A stretch of DNA of 10,027 nucleotides. Source: Saccoglossus kowalevskii (Eukaryota > Hemichordata > Enteropneusta > Harrimaniidae). The stretch covers positions 1 through 10,027 of the forward strand of contig NW_003122684.1 in assembly GCF_000003605.2 (NCBI RefSeq), written 5' to 3'. The position numbers and the translations under genes are program-made. Shown in pieces: positions 1 through 10,007 of the stretch; position 1 is the stretch's first letter, and each line of letters starts with the position of its first letter. The notes under the pieces are model-generated. The model had not been told where the DNA came from. It worked only from the letters and a program-made list of their open reading frames with translations, and ran no database searches.

Positions 1-113
1 TTGCATGTTTGGGCCATCGAAAACCAACTTCCCCGTGATGTAAATTGTGTGCATTAGATCATGTGATTGGGTCTAATCCAAATTCGCAGACATTGTAAGA
101 GTGGACGACACCA
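1..113. repeat. Atypical first monomer, 113 bp
   Basis: This copy is two bases long for the family because the usual AATTGGGCATT reads AATTGTGTGCATT. It also carries private changes: GAAAACCAAC where GAAACCCAAC is usual, CATGTGATT in place of CATATGATT (which destroys the NdeI-type palindrome), and AATTCGCAG in place of AATTCACAG. It combines a C-like left half with TTAGATC, typical of class E. It is the most diverged non-eroded copy in the window. The window simply starts at the phase chosen here, so this is not evidence of an array edge. Confidence 0.85.
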
Positions 114-1334
114 TTGCATGTTTGGGCGATGGAAACCGCACTTCCCCGTGATGTAAAGTGGGCATTACATTATATGATTGGGTCTAGTCCAAATTTCCAG
201 ACATTGTAGGAGTGGACAATACCATCGCATGTTTGGGCCATCAAAACCTCACTTCCCCGTGATGTAAATTGGGCATTGTATCATATGATTGGGTCTAATC
301 CGAATTCAAAGACATTGTAAGAGTGGACAACACCATTGCATGTTTGGGCCATCTAAACCCAACTTCCCCGTGATGTAAATTGGGCATTACATCATATGAT
401 TGGGTCTAATCCAAATTCACAGACATTGTAAGAGTGGAAGACACCATTGCATGTTTGGGAAATCGAAACCTCACTTCCCCGAGATGTAAATTGGGCATTA
501 CATTATATGATTGGGTCTAATCCAAATTCACAGACATTGCAGGAGTGGACGACACCATTGCATGTTTGGGCCATCGAAACCTCACTTCCCTGTGATGTAA
601 AGTGGGCATTACATCATATGATTGGCTTTAATCCAAATTCACAGACATTGTAAAAGTTGGCGACACCATTGCTTGTTTGGGCCATCGAAATCCAACTTCC
701 CCGTGATGTAAATTGGGCATTACATCATATGATTGGGTCTAATCCATATTCCCAGACATTGTAAGAGTGGACGACACGATTGCATGTTTGGGCCATCAAA
801 ACCTCACTTCCCCGTGATGTAAATTGGGCATTACATCATATGATTGGGTCTAATCCAAATTCACAGACATTGTAAGAGTGGCCGACACCATTGCATGTTT
901 GGGAAATCGAAACCTCACTTCCCTGTGATGTAAATTGGGCATTAGATCATATGATTGGGTCTCATCCAAATTCACAGACATTGTAAGAGTGGACGACACC
1001 ATTGCATGTTTGGGCGATGGAAACCGCACTTCCCCGTGATGTAAAGTGGGCATAACATTATATGATTGTGTCTAATCCAAATTCCCAGATATTGTAAGAG
1101 CGGACGACACCATTGCATGTTTGGGCGATCGAAGCCTCACTTCCCCGTGATGTAAATTGGGCATTGTATCATATGATTGGGTCTAACCCGAATTCAAAGA
1201 CATTGTAAGAGTGGACAACACCATTGCATGTTTGGGAAATCGAAACCTCACTTCCCCGTGATGTAAATTGGGCATTACATTATATGATTGGGTCTAATCC
1301 AAATTCACAGACATTGCAGGAGTGGACGACACCA
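114..1334. repeat. Eleven monomers in order F'-G'-H-A-B-C-D-E-F-G-A
   Basis: Copies start at 114, 225, 336, 447, 558, 669, 780, 891, 1002, 1113 and 1224, all exactly 111 bp. The first two are marked by GGGTCTAGTCC plus TAGGAGTGGACAATACC (F') and by CCATCAAAACC with TTGTATC and GAATTCAAAG (G'). From 447 to 1223 the classes run A to G in order, seven of the eight steps of the inferred 888-bp higher-order unit; H is missing before the next A at 1224. The A copies at 447 and 1224 have TTGCAGGAG where most copies have TTGTAAGAG. Confidence 0.8.
391..400. other. 10-bp perfect palindrome in the monomer (representative)
   Basis: ATCATATGAT at offset 56-65 of the monomer is its own reverse complement and contains an NdeI site (CATATG). 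It is present unchanged in most copies; classes A and F usually read ATTATATGAT, which breaks the symmetry. It is flanked by two ATTGG words (CCAAT on the minus strand) at 379-383 and 399-403, 20 bases apart. Any protein-binding role is inference; the repetition of NdeI sites at 111-base spacing is a direct consequence of the sequence. Confidence 0.6.
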
Positions 1335-2777
1335 TTGCATGTTTGGGCCATCAAAACCACACTTTCCCGTGACGCAAAATGGGCACTACATCATATGATT
1401 GGGTCTAATCCAAATTCCCAGACATTGTAAGAGTGGACGACACCATTGCATGTTTGGGCGATCGAAACCTCACTTCCCCGTGATGTAAAGTGGGCATTAC
1501 ATTATATGATTGGGTCTAGTCCAAATTCCCAGACATTGTAGGAGTGGACAATACCATCGCATGTTTGGGCCATCAAAACCTCACTTCCCCGTGATGTAAA
1601 TTGGGCATTGTATCATATGATTGGGTCTAATCCGAATTCAAAGACATTGTAATAGTGGACAACACCATTGCATGTTTGGGCCATCTAAACCCAACTTCCC
1701 CGTGATGTAAATTGGGCATTACATCATATGATTGGGTTTAATCCAAATTCACAGACATTGTAAGAGTGGACGACACGATTGCATGTTTGGGCCATCAAAA
1801 CCTCACTTCCCCGTGATGTAAATTGGGCATTACATCATATGATTGGGTCTAATCCAAATTCACAGACATTGTAAGAGTGGCCGACACCATTGCATGTTTG
1901 GGAAATCGAAACCTCACTTCCCCGTGATGTAAATTGGGCATTAGATCATATGATTGGGTCTAATCCAAATTCCCAGACATTGTAAGAGTGGACGACACCA
2001 TTGCATGTTTGGGCGATGGAAACCGCACTTCCCCTTGATGTAAAGTGGGCATTACATTATATGATTGTGTCTAATCCAAATTCCCAGACATTGTAAGAGC
2101 GGACGACACCATTGCATGTTTGGGCGATCGAAGCCTCACTTCCCTGTGATGTAAAGTGGGCATTACATCATATGATTGGGTCTAATCCAAATTCACAGAC
2201 ATTGTTAGAGTGGACGTCACCCTTGCATATTTGGGCCATCTAAACCCAACTTCCCCGTGATGTAAATTGGGCATTACATCATATGATTGGGTCTAATCCA
2301 CATTCCCAGACATTGTAAGAGTGGACGACACCGTTGCATGTTTGGGCTATCTAAACGTCACTTCCCCATGATGTAAATTGAGCATTACATCATATGATTG
2401 GGTCTAATCCAAATTCACAGACATTGTAAGAGCGGACGACACCATTGCATGTTTGGGCGATCGAAGCCTCACTTCCCCGTGATGTAAAAAGGGCATTGTA
2501 TCATATGATTGGGTCTAACCCGAATTCAAAGACATTGTAAGAGTGGACAACACCATTGCATGTTTGGGAATCGAAACCTCACTTCCCCGTGATGTAAATT
2601 GGGCATTACATTATATGATTGGGTCTAATCCAAATTCACAGACATTGTAAAAGTGGACGACACCATTGCATGTTTGGGCCCATCGAAACCCAACTTCCCC
2701 GTGATGTAAATTGGGCATTACATCATATGATTGGGTCTAATCCATATTCCCAGACATTGTAGAAGTGGACAATACCA
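1335..2777. repeat. First copy of a 13-monomer (1,443 bp) segment
   Basis: Copies start at 1335 (J, with the rare TTTCCCGTGACGC), 1446 F', 1557 G', 1668 H, 1779 D, 1890 E, 2001 F, 2112 G/B hybrid, 2223 H-like, 2334 I, 2445 G, 2556 A-like and 2666 C. The next J copy is exactly 1,443 bases on, at 2778. The copy at 2556 is 110 bp (TTTGGGAATCG, one A short) and the copy at 2666 is 112 bp (TTTGGGCCCATC, one C extra), so net phase is kept. The first 843 bp (1337-2179) reappear at 2780-3622 with two mismatches. Confidence 0.88.
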
Positions 2778-3622
2778 TCGCATGTTTGGGCCATCAAAAC
2801 CACACTTTCCCGTGACGCAAAATGGGCACTACATCATATGATTGGGTCTAATCCAAATTCCCAGACATTGTAAGAGTGGACGACACCATTGCATGTTTGG
2901 GCGATCGAAACCTCACTTCCCCGTGATGTAAAGTGGGCATTACATTATATGATTGGGTCAAGTCCAAATTCCCAGACATTGTAGGAGTGGACAATACCAT
3001 CGCATGTTTGGGCCATCAAAACCTCACTTCCCCGTGATGTAAATTGGGCATTGTATCATATGATTGGGTCTAATCCGAATTCAAAGACATTGTAAGAGTG
3101 GACAACACCATTGCATGTTTGGGCCATCTAAACCCAACTTCCCCGTGATGTAAATTGGGCATTACATCATATGATTGGGTTTAATCCAAATTCACAGACA
3201 TTGTAAGAGTGGACGACACGATTGCATGTTTGGGCCATCAAAACCTCACTTCCCCGTGATGTAAATTGGGCATTACATCATATGATTGGGTCTAATCCAA
3301 ATTCACAGACATTGTAAGAGTGGCCGACACCATTGCATGTTTGGGAAATCGAAACCTCACTTCCCCGTGATGTAAATTGGGCATTAGATCATATGATTGG
3401 GTCTAATCCAAATTCCCAGACATTGTAAGAGTGGACGACACCATTGCATGTTTGGGCGATGGAAACCGCACTTCCCCTTGATGTAAAGTGGGCATTACAT
3501 TATATGATTGTGTCTAATCCAAATTCCCAGACATTGTAAGAGCGGACGACACCATTGCATGTTTGGGCGATCGAAGCCTCACTTCCCTGTGATGTAAAGT
3601 GGGCATTACATCATATGATTGG
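2778..3622. repeat. Second copy of the 13-monomer segment (shared part)
   Basis: By direct comparison with 1335-2179 at an offset of 1,443, I see two differences between 2780 and 3622: position 2960 is A where 1517 is T, and 3096 is G where 1653 is T. The order J-F'-G'-H-D-E-F-G/B is the same, including private marks such as GACGCAAAATGGGCAC in J and CCCCTTGATG in F. Similarity drops to the family average after 3622, where this copy continues as class B (GGCTTTAATTC) and the first reads GGGTCTAATCC. Such near-identity in a family whose adjacent copies differ at many sites points to a recent segmental duplication. Confidence 0.9.
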
Positions 3623-4664
3623 CTTTAATTCAAATTCACAGACATTGTAAAAGTGGACGACACCATTGCTTGTTTGGGCCATCGAAATCCAACTTCCCCG
3701 TGATGTAAATTGGGCATTACATCATATGATTGGGTCTAATCCATATTCCCAGACATTGTAAGAGTGGACGACACGATTGCATGTTTGGGTCATCAAAACC
3801 TCACTTCCCCGTGATGTAAATTGGGCATTACATCATATGATTGGGTCTAATCCAAATTCACAGACATTGTAAGAGTGGCCGACACCATTGCATGTTTGGG
3901 AAATCGAAACCTCACTTCCCCGTGATGTAAATTGGGCATTAGATCATATGATTGGGTCTAATCCAAATTCCCAGACATTGTAAGAGTGGACGACACCGTT
4001 GCATGTTTGGGCTATCTAAACGTAACTTCCCCATGATGTAAATTGAGCATTACATCATATGATTGGGTCTAATCCAAATTCACAGACATTGTAAGAGCGG
4101 ACGACACCATTGCATGTTTGGGCGATCGAAGCCTCACTTCCCCGTGATGTAAATTGGGCATTGTATCATATGATTGGGTCTAACCCGAATTCACAGACAT
4201 TGTTAGAGTGGACGTCACCCTTGCATGTTTGGACCATCTAAACCCAACTTCCCCGTGATGTAAATTGGGCATTACATCATATGATTGGGTCTAATCCAAA
4301 TTCACAGACATTGTATGAGTGGACGACACCATTGCTCGTATGGGCCATCAAAACCTCACATACCCGTGATGTAAAATGGGCATTACATCATATGATTGGG
4401 TCTAATCCAAATTCCCAGACATTGTAAGAGTGGACGACACCATTGCTTGTTTGGGCCATCGAAATCCAACTTCCCCGTGATGTAAATTGGGCATTACATC
4501 ATATGATTGGGTCTAATCCATATTCCCAGACATTGTAAGAGTGGACGACACGATTGCATGTTTGGGCCATCAAAACCTCACTTCCCCGTGATGTAAATTG
4601 GGCATTACATCATATGATTGGGTCTAATCCAAATTCACAGACATTGTAAGAGTGGCCGACACCA
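3623..4664. repeat. Mixed monomers C-D-E-I-G-H-K-C-D
   Basis: After the right half of the hybrid copy at 3555, copies start at 3666 C, 3777 D, 3888 E, 3999 I, 4110 G, 4221 H, 4332 K, 4443 C and 4554 D, all 111 bp. The I copy has CTATCTAAACG, CCCCATGATG and TTGAGCATT. The G copy ends with TTGTTAGAGTGGACGTCACCC, a downstream mark usually followed by an H copy, as here. The K copy is recognised by TTGCTCGTATGGG and CTCACATACCCG; its first 50 bases equal the last 50 bases of the window. The 8-step order is interrupted by I and K insertions. Confidence 0.75.
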
Positions 4665-5552
4665 TTGCATGTTTGGGAAATCGAAACCTCACTTCCCCGT
4701 GATGTAAATTGGGCATTAGATCATATGATTGGGTCTAATCCGAATTCCCAGGCATTGCAGGAGTGGACGACACCATTGCATGTTTGGGCCATCGAAACCT
4801 CACTTCCCCGTGATGTAAAGTGGGCATTACATCATATGATTGGCTTTAATTCAAATTCACAGACATTGTAAAAGTGGACGACACCATTGCATGTTTGGGC
4901 CATCGAAACCCAACTTCCCCGTGATGTAAATTGGGCATTACATCATATGATTGGGTCTAATCCATATTCCCAGACATTGTAAGAGTGGACGACACGATTG
5001 CATGTTTGGGCCATCAAAACCTCACTTCCCCGTGATGTAAATTGGGCATTACATCATATGATTGGGTCTAATACAAATTCACATACATTGTTAGAGTGGA
5101 CGTCACCCTTGCATGTTTGGGCCATCTAAACCCAACTTCCCCGTGAAGTAAATTGGGCATTACATCATATGATTGGGTCTAATCCAAATTCCCAGACATT
5201 GTAAGAGTGGACGACACCGTTGCATGTTTGGGCCATCTAAACCTCACTTCCCCGTGATGTAAATTGGGCATTAGATCATATGATTGGGTCTAATCCAAAT
5301 TCCCAGACATTGTAAGAGTGGACGACACCATTGCATGTTTGGGCGATGGAAACCGCACTTCCCCGTGATGTAAAGTGGGCATTACATTATATGATTGTGT
5401 CTAATCCAAATTCCCAGACATTGTAAGAGTGGACGACACCGTTGCATGTTTGGGCCATCTAAACCTCACTTCCCCGTGATGTAAATTGGGCATTAGATCA
5501 TATGATTGGGTCTAATCCAAATTCCCAGACATTGTAAGAGTGGACGACACCA
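4665..5552. repeat. Eight-monomer (888 bp) block starting A-B-C-D-H
   Basis: Copies start at 4665 (left half E with TTAGATC, right half A with TTGCAGG), 4776 B, 4887 C, 4998 D, 5109 H, 5220 H/E, 5331 F and 5442 H/E. The next A copy lies exactly 888 bases on at 5553, and the first five copies match the class order at 5553-6107. The D copies of both blocks end in the GTTAGAGTGG...GTCACCC mark. The copies at 5220 and 5442 are identical over all 111 bases, so a dimer has been duplicated locally inside this block. Confidence 0.8.
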
Positions 5553-6329
5553 TTGCATGTTTGGGAAATCGAAACCTCAATTCCCCGTGATGTAAATTGG
5601 GCATTACATTATATGATTGGGTCTAATCCAAATTCACAGACATTGCAGGAGTGGACGACACCATTGCATGTTTGGGCCATCGAAACCTCACTTCCCTGTG
5701 ATGTAAAGTGGGCATTACATCATATGATTGGCTTTAATTCAAATTCACAGACATTGTACAAGTGGACGACACCATTGCATGTTTGGGCCATCGAAACCCA
5801 ACTTCCCCGTGATGTAAATTGGGCATTACATCATATGATTGGGTCTAATCCATATTCCCAGACATTGTAAGAGTGGACGACACGATTGCATGTTTGGGCC
5901 ATCAAAACCTCACTTCCCCGTGATGTAAATTGGGCATTACATCATATGATTGGGTCTAATCCAAATTCACAGACATTGTTAGAGTGGACGTCACCCTTGC
6001 TTATTTGGGCCATCTAAACCCAACTTCCCCGTGATGTAAATTGGGCATTACATCATATGATTGGGTCTAATCCACATTCCCAGACATTGTACGAGTGGAC
6101 GACACCGTTGCATGTTTGGGCTATCTAAACGTCACTTCCCCATGATGTAAATTGAGCATTACATCATATGATTGGTTCTAATCCAAATTCCCAGACATTG
6201 TAAGAGTGGACGACACCATTGCATGTTTGGGCCATCGAAACCTCACTTCCCTGTGATGTAAAGTGGGCATTACACCATATGATTGGCTTTAATTCAAATT
6301 CACAGACATTGTAAATGTGGACGACACCA
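5553..6329. repeat. Seven monomers A-B-C-D-H-I-B
   Basis: Copies start at 5553 A, 5664 B, 5775 C, 5886 D, 5997 H, 6108 I and 6219 B. The A copy has TTGCAGG and the B copy has TTGTACAAG, so two successive copies lack the usual in-frame TAA, giving the longest open frame in the window (5553-5870). The H copy has TTGCTTATTTGGG. The I copy has CTATCTAAACG, CCCCATGATG and TTGAGCATT, and is followed by a B copy with GGCTTTAATTC and ACACCATATG. Confidence 0.78.
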
Positions 6330-6537
6330 TTGCTTGTTTGGCCATCGAAATCCACTTCCCCGTGATGTAATTGGCATAGATCATATGATGGGTTTAATCC
6401 AAATCCCAGACATGTAGAGTGACGACACATGCATGTTTGGGCGATGAAACCGCACTTCCCCTTGATGTAAAGTGGGCATTACATTATATGATTGTGTCTT
6501 ATCCAAATTCCCAGACATGTAAGAGCGGACGACACCA
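6330..6537. repeat. Two shortened monomers (100 and 108 bp) with 14 one-base losses
   Basis: The copy at 6330 is a C/E-type monomer of 100 bp and the copy at 6430 an F-type monomer of 108 bp. Aligned by eye to neighbours, the differences in length are fourteen separate one-base deletions. Examples are TTTGG for TTTGGG, CCACTT for CCAACTT, GTAATTGG for GTAAATTGGG, CATAGATC for CATTAGATC, GATGGG for GATTGGG, CATGTAGAGTGA for CATTGTAAGAGTGGA, and CACATG for CACCATTG. Each one removes a base from a run of two or more equal bases. The flanking copies at 6219 and 6538 are normal length. This looks like a poorly polished consensus rather than true mutation; an eroded relic is the alternative. Confidence 0.85.
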
Positions 6538-7425
6538 TTGCATGTTTGGGCGATCGAAGCCTCACTTCCCTGTGATGTAAAGTGGGCATTACATCATATG
6601 ATTGGCTTTAATTCAAATTCACAGACATTGTAAAAGTGGACGACACCATTGCTTGTTTGGGCCATCGAAATCAAACTTCCCCGTGATGTAAATTGGGCAT
6701 TACATCATATGATTGGGTCTAATCCATATTCCCAGACATTGTAAGAGTGGACGACACGATTGCATGTTTGGGCCATCAAAACCTCACTTCCCCGTGATGT
6801 AAATTGGGCATTACATCATATGATTGGGTCTAATCCAAATTCACAGACATTGTAAGAGTGGCCGACACCATTGCATGTTTGGGAAATCGAAACCTCACTT
6901 CCCCGTGATGTAAATTGGGCATTAGATCATATGATTGGGTCTAATCCAAATTCCCAGACATTGTAAGAGTGGACGACACCATTGCATGTTTGGGCGATGG
7001 AAACCGCACTTCCCCGTGATGTAAAGTGGGCATTACATTATATGATTGTATCTAATCCAAATTCCCAGACATTGTAAGAGCGGACGACACCATTGCATGT
7101 TTGGGCGATCGAAGCCTCACTTCCCCGTGATGTAAATTGGGCATTGTATCATATGATTGGGTATAACCCGAATTCAAAGACATTGTAAGAGTGGACAACA
7201 CCATTGCATGTTTGGGCCATCTAAACCCAACTTCCCCGTGATGTAAATTGGGCATTACATCATATGATTGGGTCTAATCCAAATTCACAGACATTGTAAG
7301 AGTGGACGACACCATTGCATGTTTGGGAAATCGAAACCTCACTTCCCTGTGATGTAAATTGGGTATTACATTATATGATTGGGTCTAATCCAAATTCACA
7401 GACATTGCAGGAGTGGACGACACCA
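6538..7425. repeat. Most complete 888-bp higher-order repeat: B-C-D-E-F-G-H-A
   Basis: Eight consecutive 111-bp copies start at 6538 (B, with a CGATCGAAG left end), 6649 C, 6760 D, 6871 E, 6982 F, 7093 G, 7204 H and 7315 A. Each of the eight main classes occurs once and in the same cyclic order as 447-1223. Marks visible here are GGCTTTAATTC (B), CATATTCCC (C), CCATCAAAACC (D), GGGAAATCG with TTAGATC (E), CGATGG with ACCGC (F), CGATCGAAG with TTGTATC and GAATTC (G), CCATCTAAACCC (H) and TTGCAGG (A). This is the best candidate for the ancestral higher-order unit. Confidence 0.75.
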
Positions 7426-8202
7426 TTGCATGTTTGGGCCATCGAAACCTCACTTCCCTGTGATGTAAAGTGGGCATTACATCATATGATTGGCTTTAAT
7501 TCAAATTCACAGACATTGTAAAAGTGGACGACACCATTGCATGTTTGGGCCATCGAAACCCAACTTCCCCGTGATGTAAATTGGGCATTACATCATATGA
7601 TTGGGTCTAATCCAAATTCACAGACATTGTAAGAGTGGACGACACCGTTGCATGTTTGGGCCATCAAAACCTCATTTCCCCATGATGTAAATTGAGCATT
7701 ACATCATATGATTGGGTCTAATCCACATTCCCAGATATTGTAAGAGTGGACGACACCGTTGCATGTTTGGGCTAACTAAACCTCACTTCCCCATGATGTA
7801 AATTGAGCATTACATCATATGATTGGTTCTAATCCAAATTCCCAGACATTGTAAGAGTGGACGACACCATTGCATGTTTGGTCCATCTAAACCCAACTTC
7901 CCCGTGATGTAAATTGGGCATTACATCATATGATTGGGTCTAATCCAAATTCCCAGACATTGTAAGAGTGGACGACACCATTGCATGTTTGAGCCATCGA
8001 AACCCTACTTCCCCGTGATGTAAAATGGGCATTACATCATATGACCTGGTCTAATCCAAATTCCCAGACATTGTAAGATTGGGCGACACCATTGCATGTT
8101 TGGGCCATCTAAACCCAACTTCCCCGTGATGTAAATTGGGCATTACATCATATGATTGGGTCTAATCCAAATTCACAGACATTGTAAGAGTGGCCGACAC
8201 CA
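7426..8202. repeat. Seven monomers B-C-D/I-I-H-L-H
   Basis: Copies start at 7426 B, 7537 C, 7648 D/I hybrid, 7759 I, 7870 H, 7981 L and 8092 H. The copy at 7648 begins CCATCAAAACCTC (class D) but continues CCCCATGATG and TTGAGCATT (class I). The L copy is marked by TTTGAGCCATC, ACCCTACTTCC, ATGACCTGG and a terminal GATTGGGCGACACC; the same type returns 1,110 bases later at 9091. Together with the preceding A copy at 7315 this block spans the second 888-base step, since the next A copy starts at 8203. Confidence 0.75.
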
Positions 8203-9422
8203 TTGCATGTTTGGGAAATCGAAACCTCACTTCCCCGTGATGTAAATTGGGCATTACATTACATGATTGGGTTTAATCCAAATTCACAGACATTGCAGGA
8301 GTGGACGACACCATTGCATGTTTGGGCCATCGACCCCTCACTTCCCTGTGATGTAAAGTGGGCATTACATCACATAATTGGCTTTAATTCAAATTCACAG
8401 ACATTGTAAAAGTGGACGACACCATTGCATGTTTGGGCCATCGAAACCCAACTTCCCCGTGATGTAAATTGGGCATTACATCATACGATTGGGTCTAATC
8501 CATATTCCCAGACATTGTAAGAGTGGTCGACACGATTGCATGTTTGGGCCATCAAAACCTCACTTCCCCGTGATGTAAATTGGGCATTACATCATATGAT
8601 TGGGTCTAATCCAAATTCACAGACATTGTTACAGTGGACGTCACCCTTGCATGTTTGGGCCATCTAAACCCAACTTCCCCGTGATGTAAATTGGGCATTA
8701 CATCGTATGATTGGGTCTAATCCAAATTCACAGACATTGTATGAGTGGACGACACCATTGCTCGTATGGGCCATCAAAACCTCACATCCCCGTGATGTAA
8801 AGTGTGCATTACATCATATGATTGGGTCTAATCCATATTCCCAGACATTGTAAGAGTGGTCGACACGATTGCATGTTTGGGCTATCAAAACCTCACTTCC
8901 CCGTGATGTAAATTGGGCATTACATCATATGATTGGGTCTAATCCAAATTCACAGACATTGTTAGAGTGGACGTCACCCTTGCATGTTTGGACCATCTAA
9001 ACCCAACTTCCCCGTGATGTAAATTGGGCATTACATCATATGATTGGGTCTAATCCAAATTCACAGACATTGTAAGAGTGGACGACACCATTGCATGTTT
9101 GAGCCATCGAAACCCTACTTCCCCGTGATGTAAAATGGGCGTTACATCATATGACTGGGTCTAATCCAAATTCCCAGACATTGTAAGATTGGGCGACACC
9201 ATTGCATATTTGGGCCATCTAAACCCAACTTCCCCGTGATGTAAATTGGGCATTACATCATATGATTGGGTCTAATCCAAATTCACAGACATTGTAAGAG
9301 TGGCCGACACCATTGCATGTTTGGGAAATCGAAACCTCACTTCCCCGTGATGTAAATTGGGCATTACATTATATGATTGGTCTAATCCAAATTCCCAGAC
9401 ATTGTAAGAGTGGACGACACCA
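8203..9422. repeat. Eleven-monomer segment (1,220 bp), first copy of a terminal duplication
   Basis: Copies start at 8203 A, 8314 B, 8425 C, 8536 D, 8647 H, 8758 K, 8869 D, 8980 H, 9091 L, 9202 H and 9313 (E/A-like, 110 bp because GATTGGTCT lacks one G near 9380). The first part carries marks found only here and in the next block: ATCGACCCCTC and CACATAATTGG in B, CATACGATTGG in C, TTGTTACAGTGG ending D, and CATCGTATGATT in H. K reads CATCCCCG and AAAGTGTGC, unlike the other K copies. Confidence 0.85.
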
Positions 9423-9444
9423 TTGCACGTTTGGGCGATCGAAG

Positions 9445-10007
9445 CCTCACTTCCCCGTGATGTAAATTGGGCATTACATTACATGATTGGGTTTAATCCA
9501 AATTCACAGACATTGCAGGAGTGGACGACACCATTGCATGTTTGGGCCATCGACCCCTCACTTCCCTGTGATGTAAAGTGGGCATTACATCACATAATTG
9601 GCTTTAATTCAAATTCACAGACATTGTAAAAGTGGACGACACCATTGCATGTTTGGGCCATCGAAACCCAACTTCCCCGTGATGTAAATTGGGCATTACA
9701 TCATACGATTGGGTCTAATCCATATTCCCAGACATTGTAAGAGTGGTCGACACGATTGCATGTTTGGGCCATCAAAACCTCACTTCCCCGTGATGTAAAT
9801 TGGGCATTACATCATATGATTGGGTCTAATCCAAATTCACAGACATTGTTACAGTGGACGTCACCCTTGCATGTTTGGGCCATCTAAACCCAACTTCCCC
9901 GTGATGTAAATTGGGCATTACATCGTATGATTGGGTCTAATCCAAATTCACAGACATTGTATGAGTGGACGACACCATTGCTCGTATGGGCCATCAAAAC
10001 CTCACAT
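9445..10007. repeat. Exact 563-bp duplicate of 8225-8787
   Basis: Compared line by line at an offset of 1,220, bases 9445-10007 equal 8225-8787 without a mismatch, across most of A and all of B, C, D and H into K. The match starts inside the copy at 9423: its first 22 bases read CACGTTTGGGCGATCGAAG (G-like), while the copy at 8203 reads CATGTTTGGGAAATCGAAA. It stops at 10008 (A) against 8788 (C). Sharing all private variants over 563 bp marks this as the youngest duplication or conversion tract in the window. Confidence 0.95.

Noticed and set aside
447-653. 68-codon plus-strand frames (also at 1224, 4665, 7315, 8203, 9423)
   Set aside because: All are the same A-class two-monomer read-through of the satellite, ending at the TAA of the next copy. 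No support for translation.
5553-5870. 105-codon open frame on the plus strand spanning three monomers
   Set aside because: It begins at a TTG in the repeat and is open only because the 5553 copy has CAG and the 5664 copy TAC in place of the usual TAA. The protein is three copies of the satellite unit, with no start context or domain. By-product of a period divisible by three.
6164-6430. 88-codon minus-strand frame (also shorter ones at 850-1053 and 7052-7255)
   Set aside because: Antisense reading of monomers. The 6164-6430 frame is lengthened by the one-base losses near 6340-6430, which shift phase, so it is likely an artefact of that patch.
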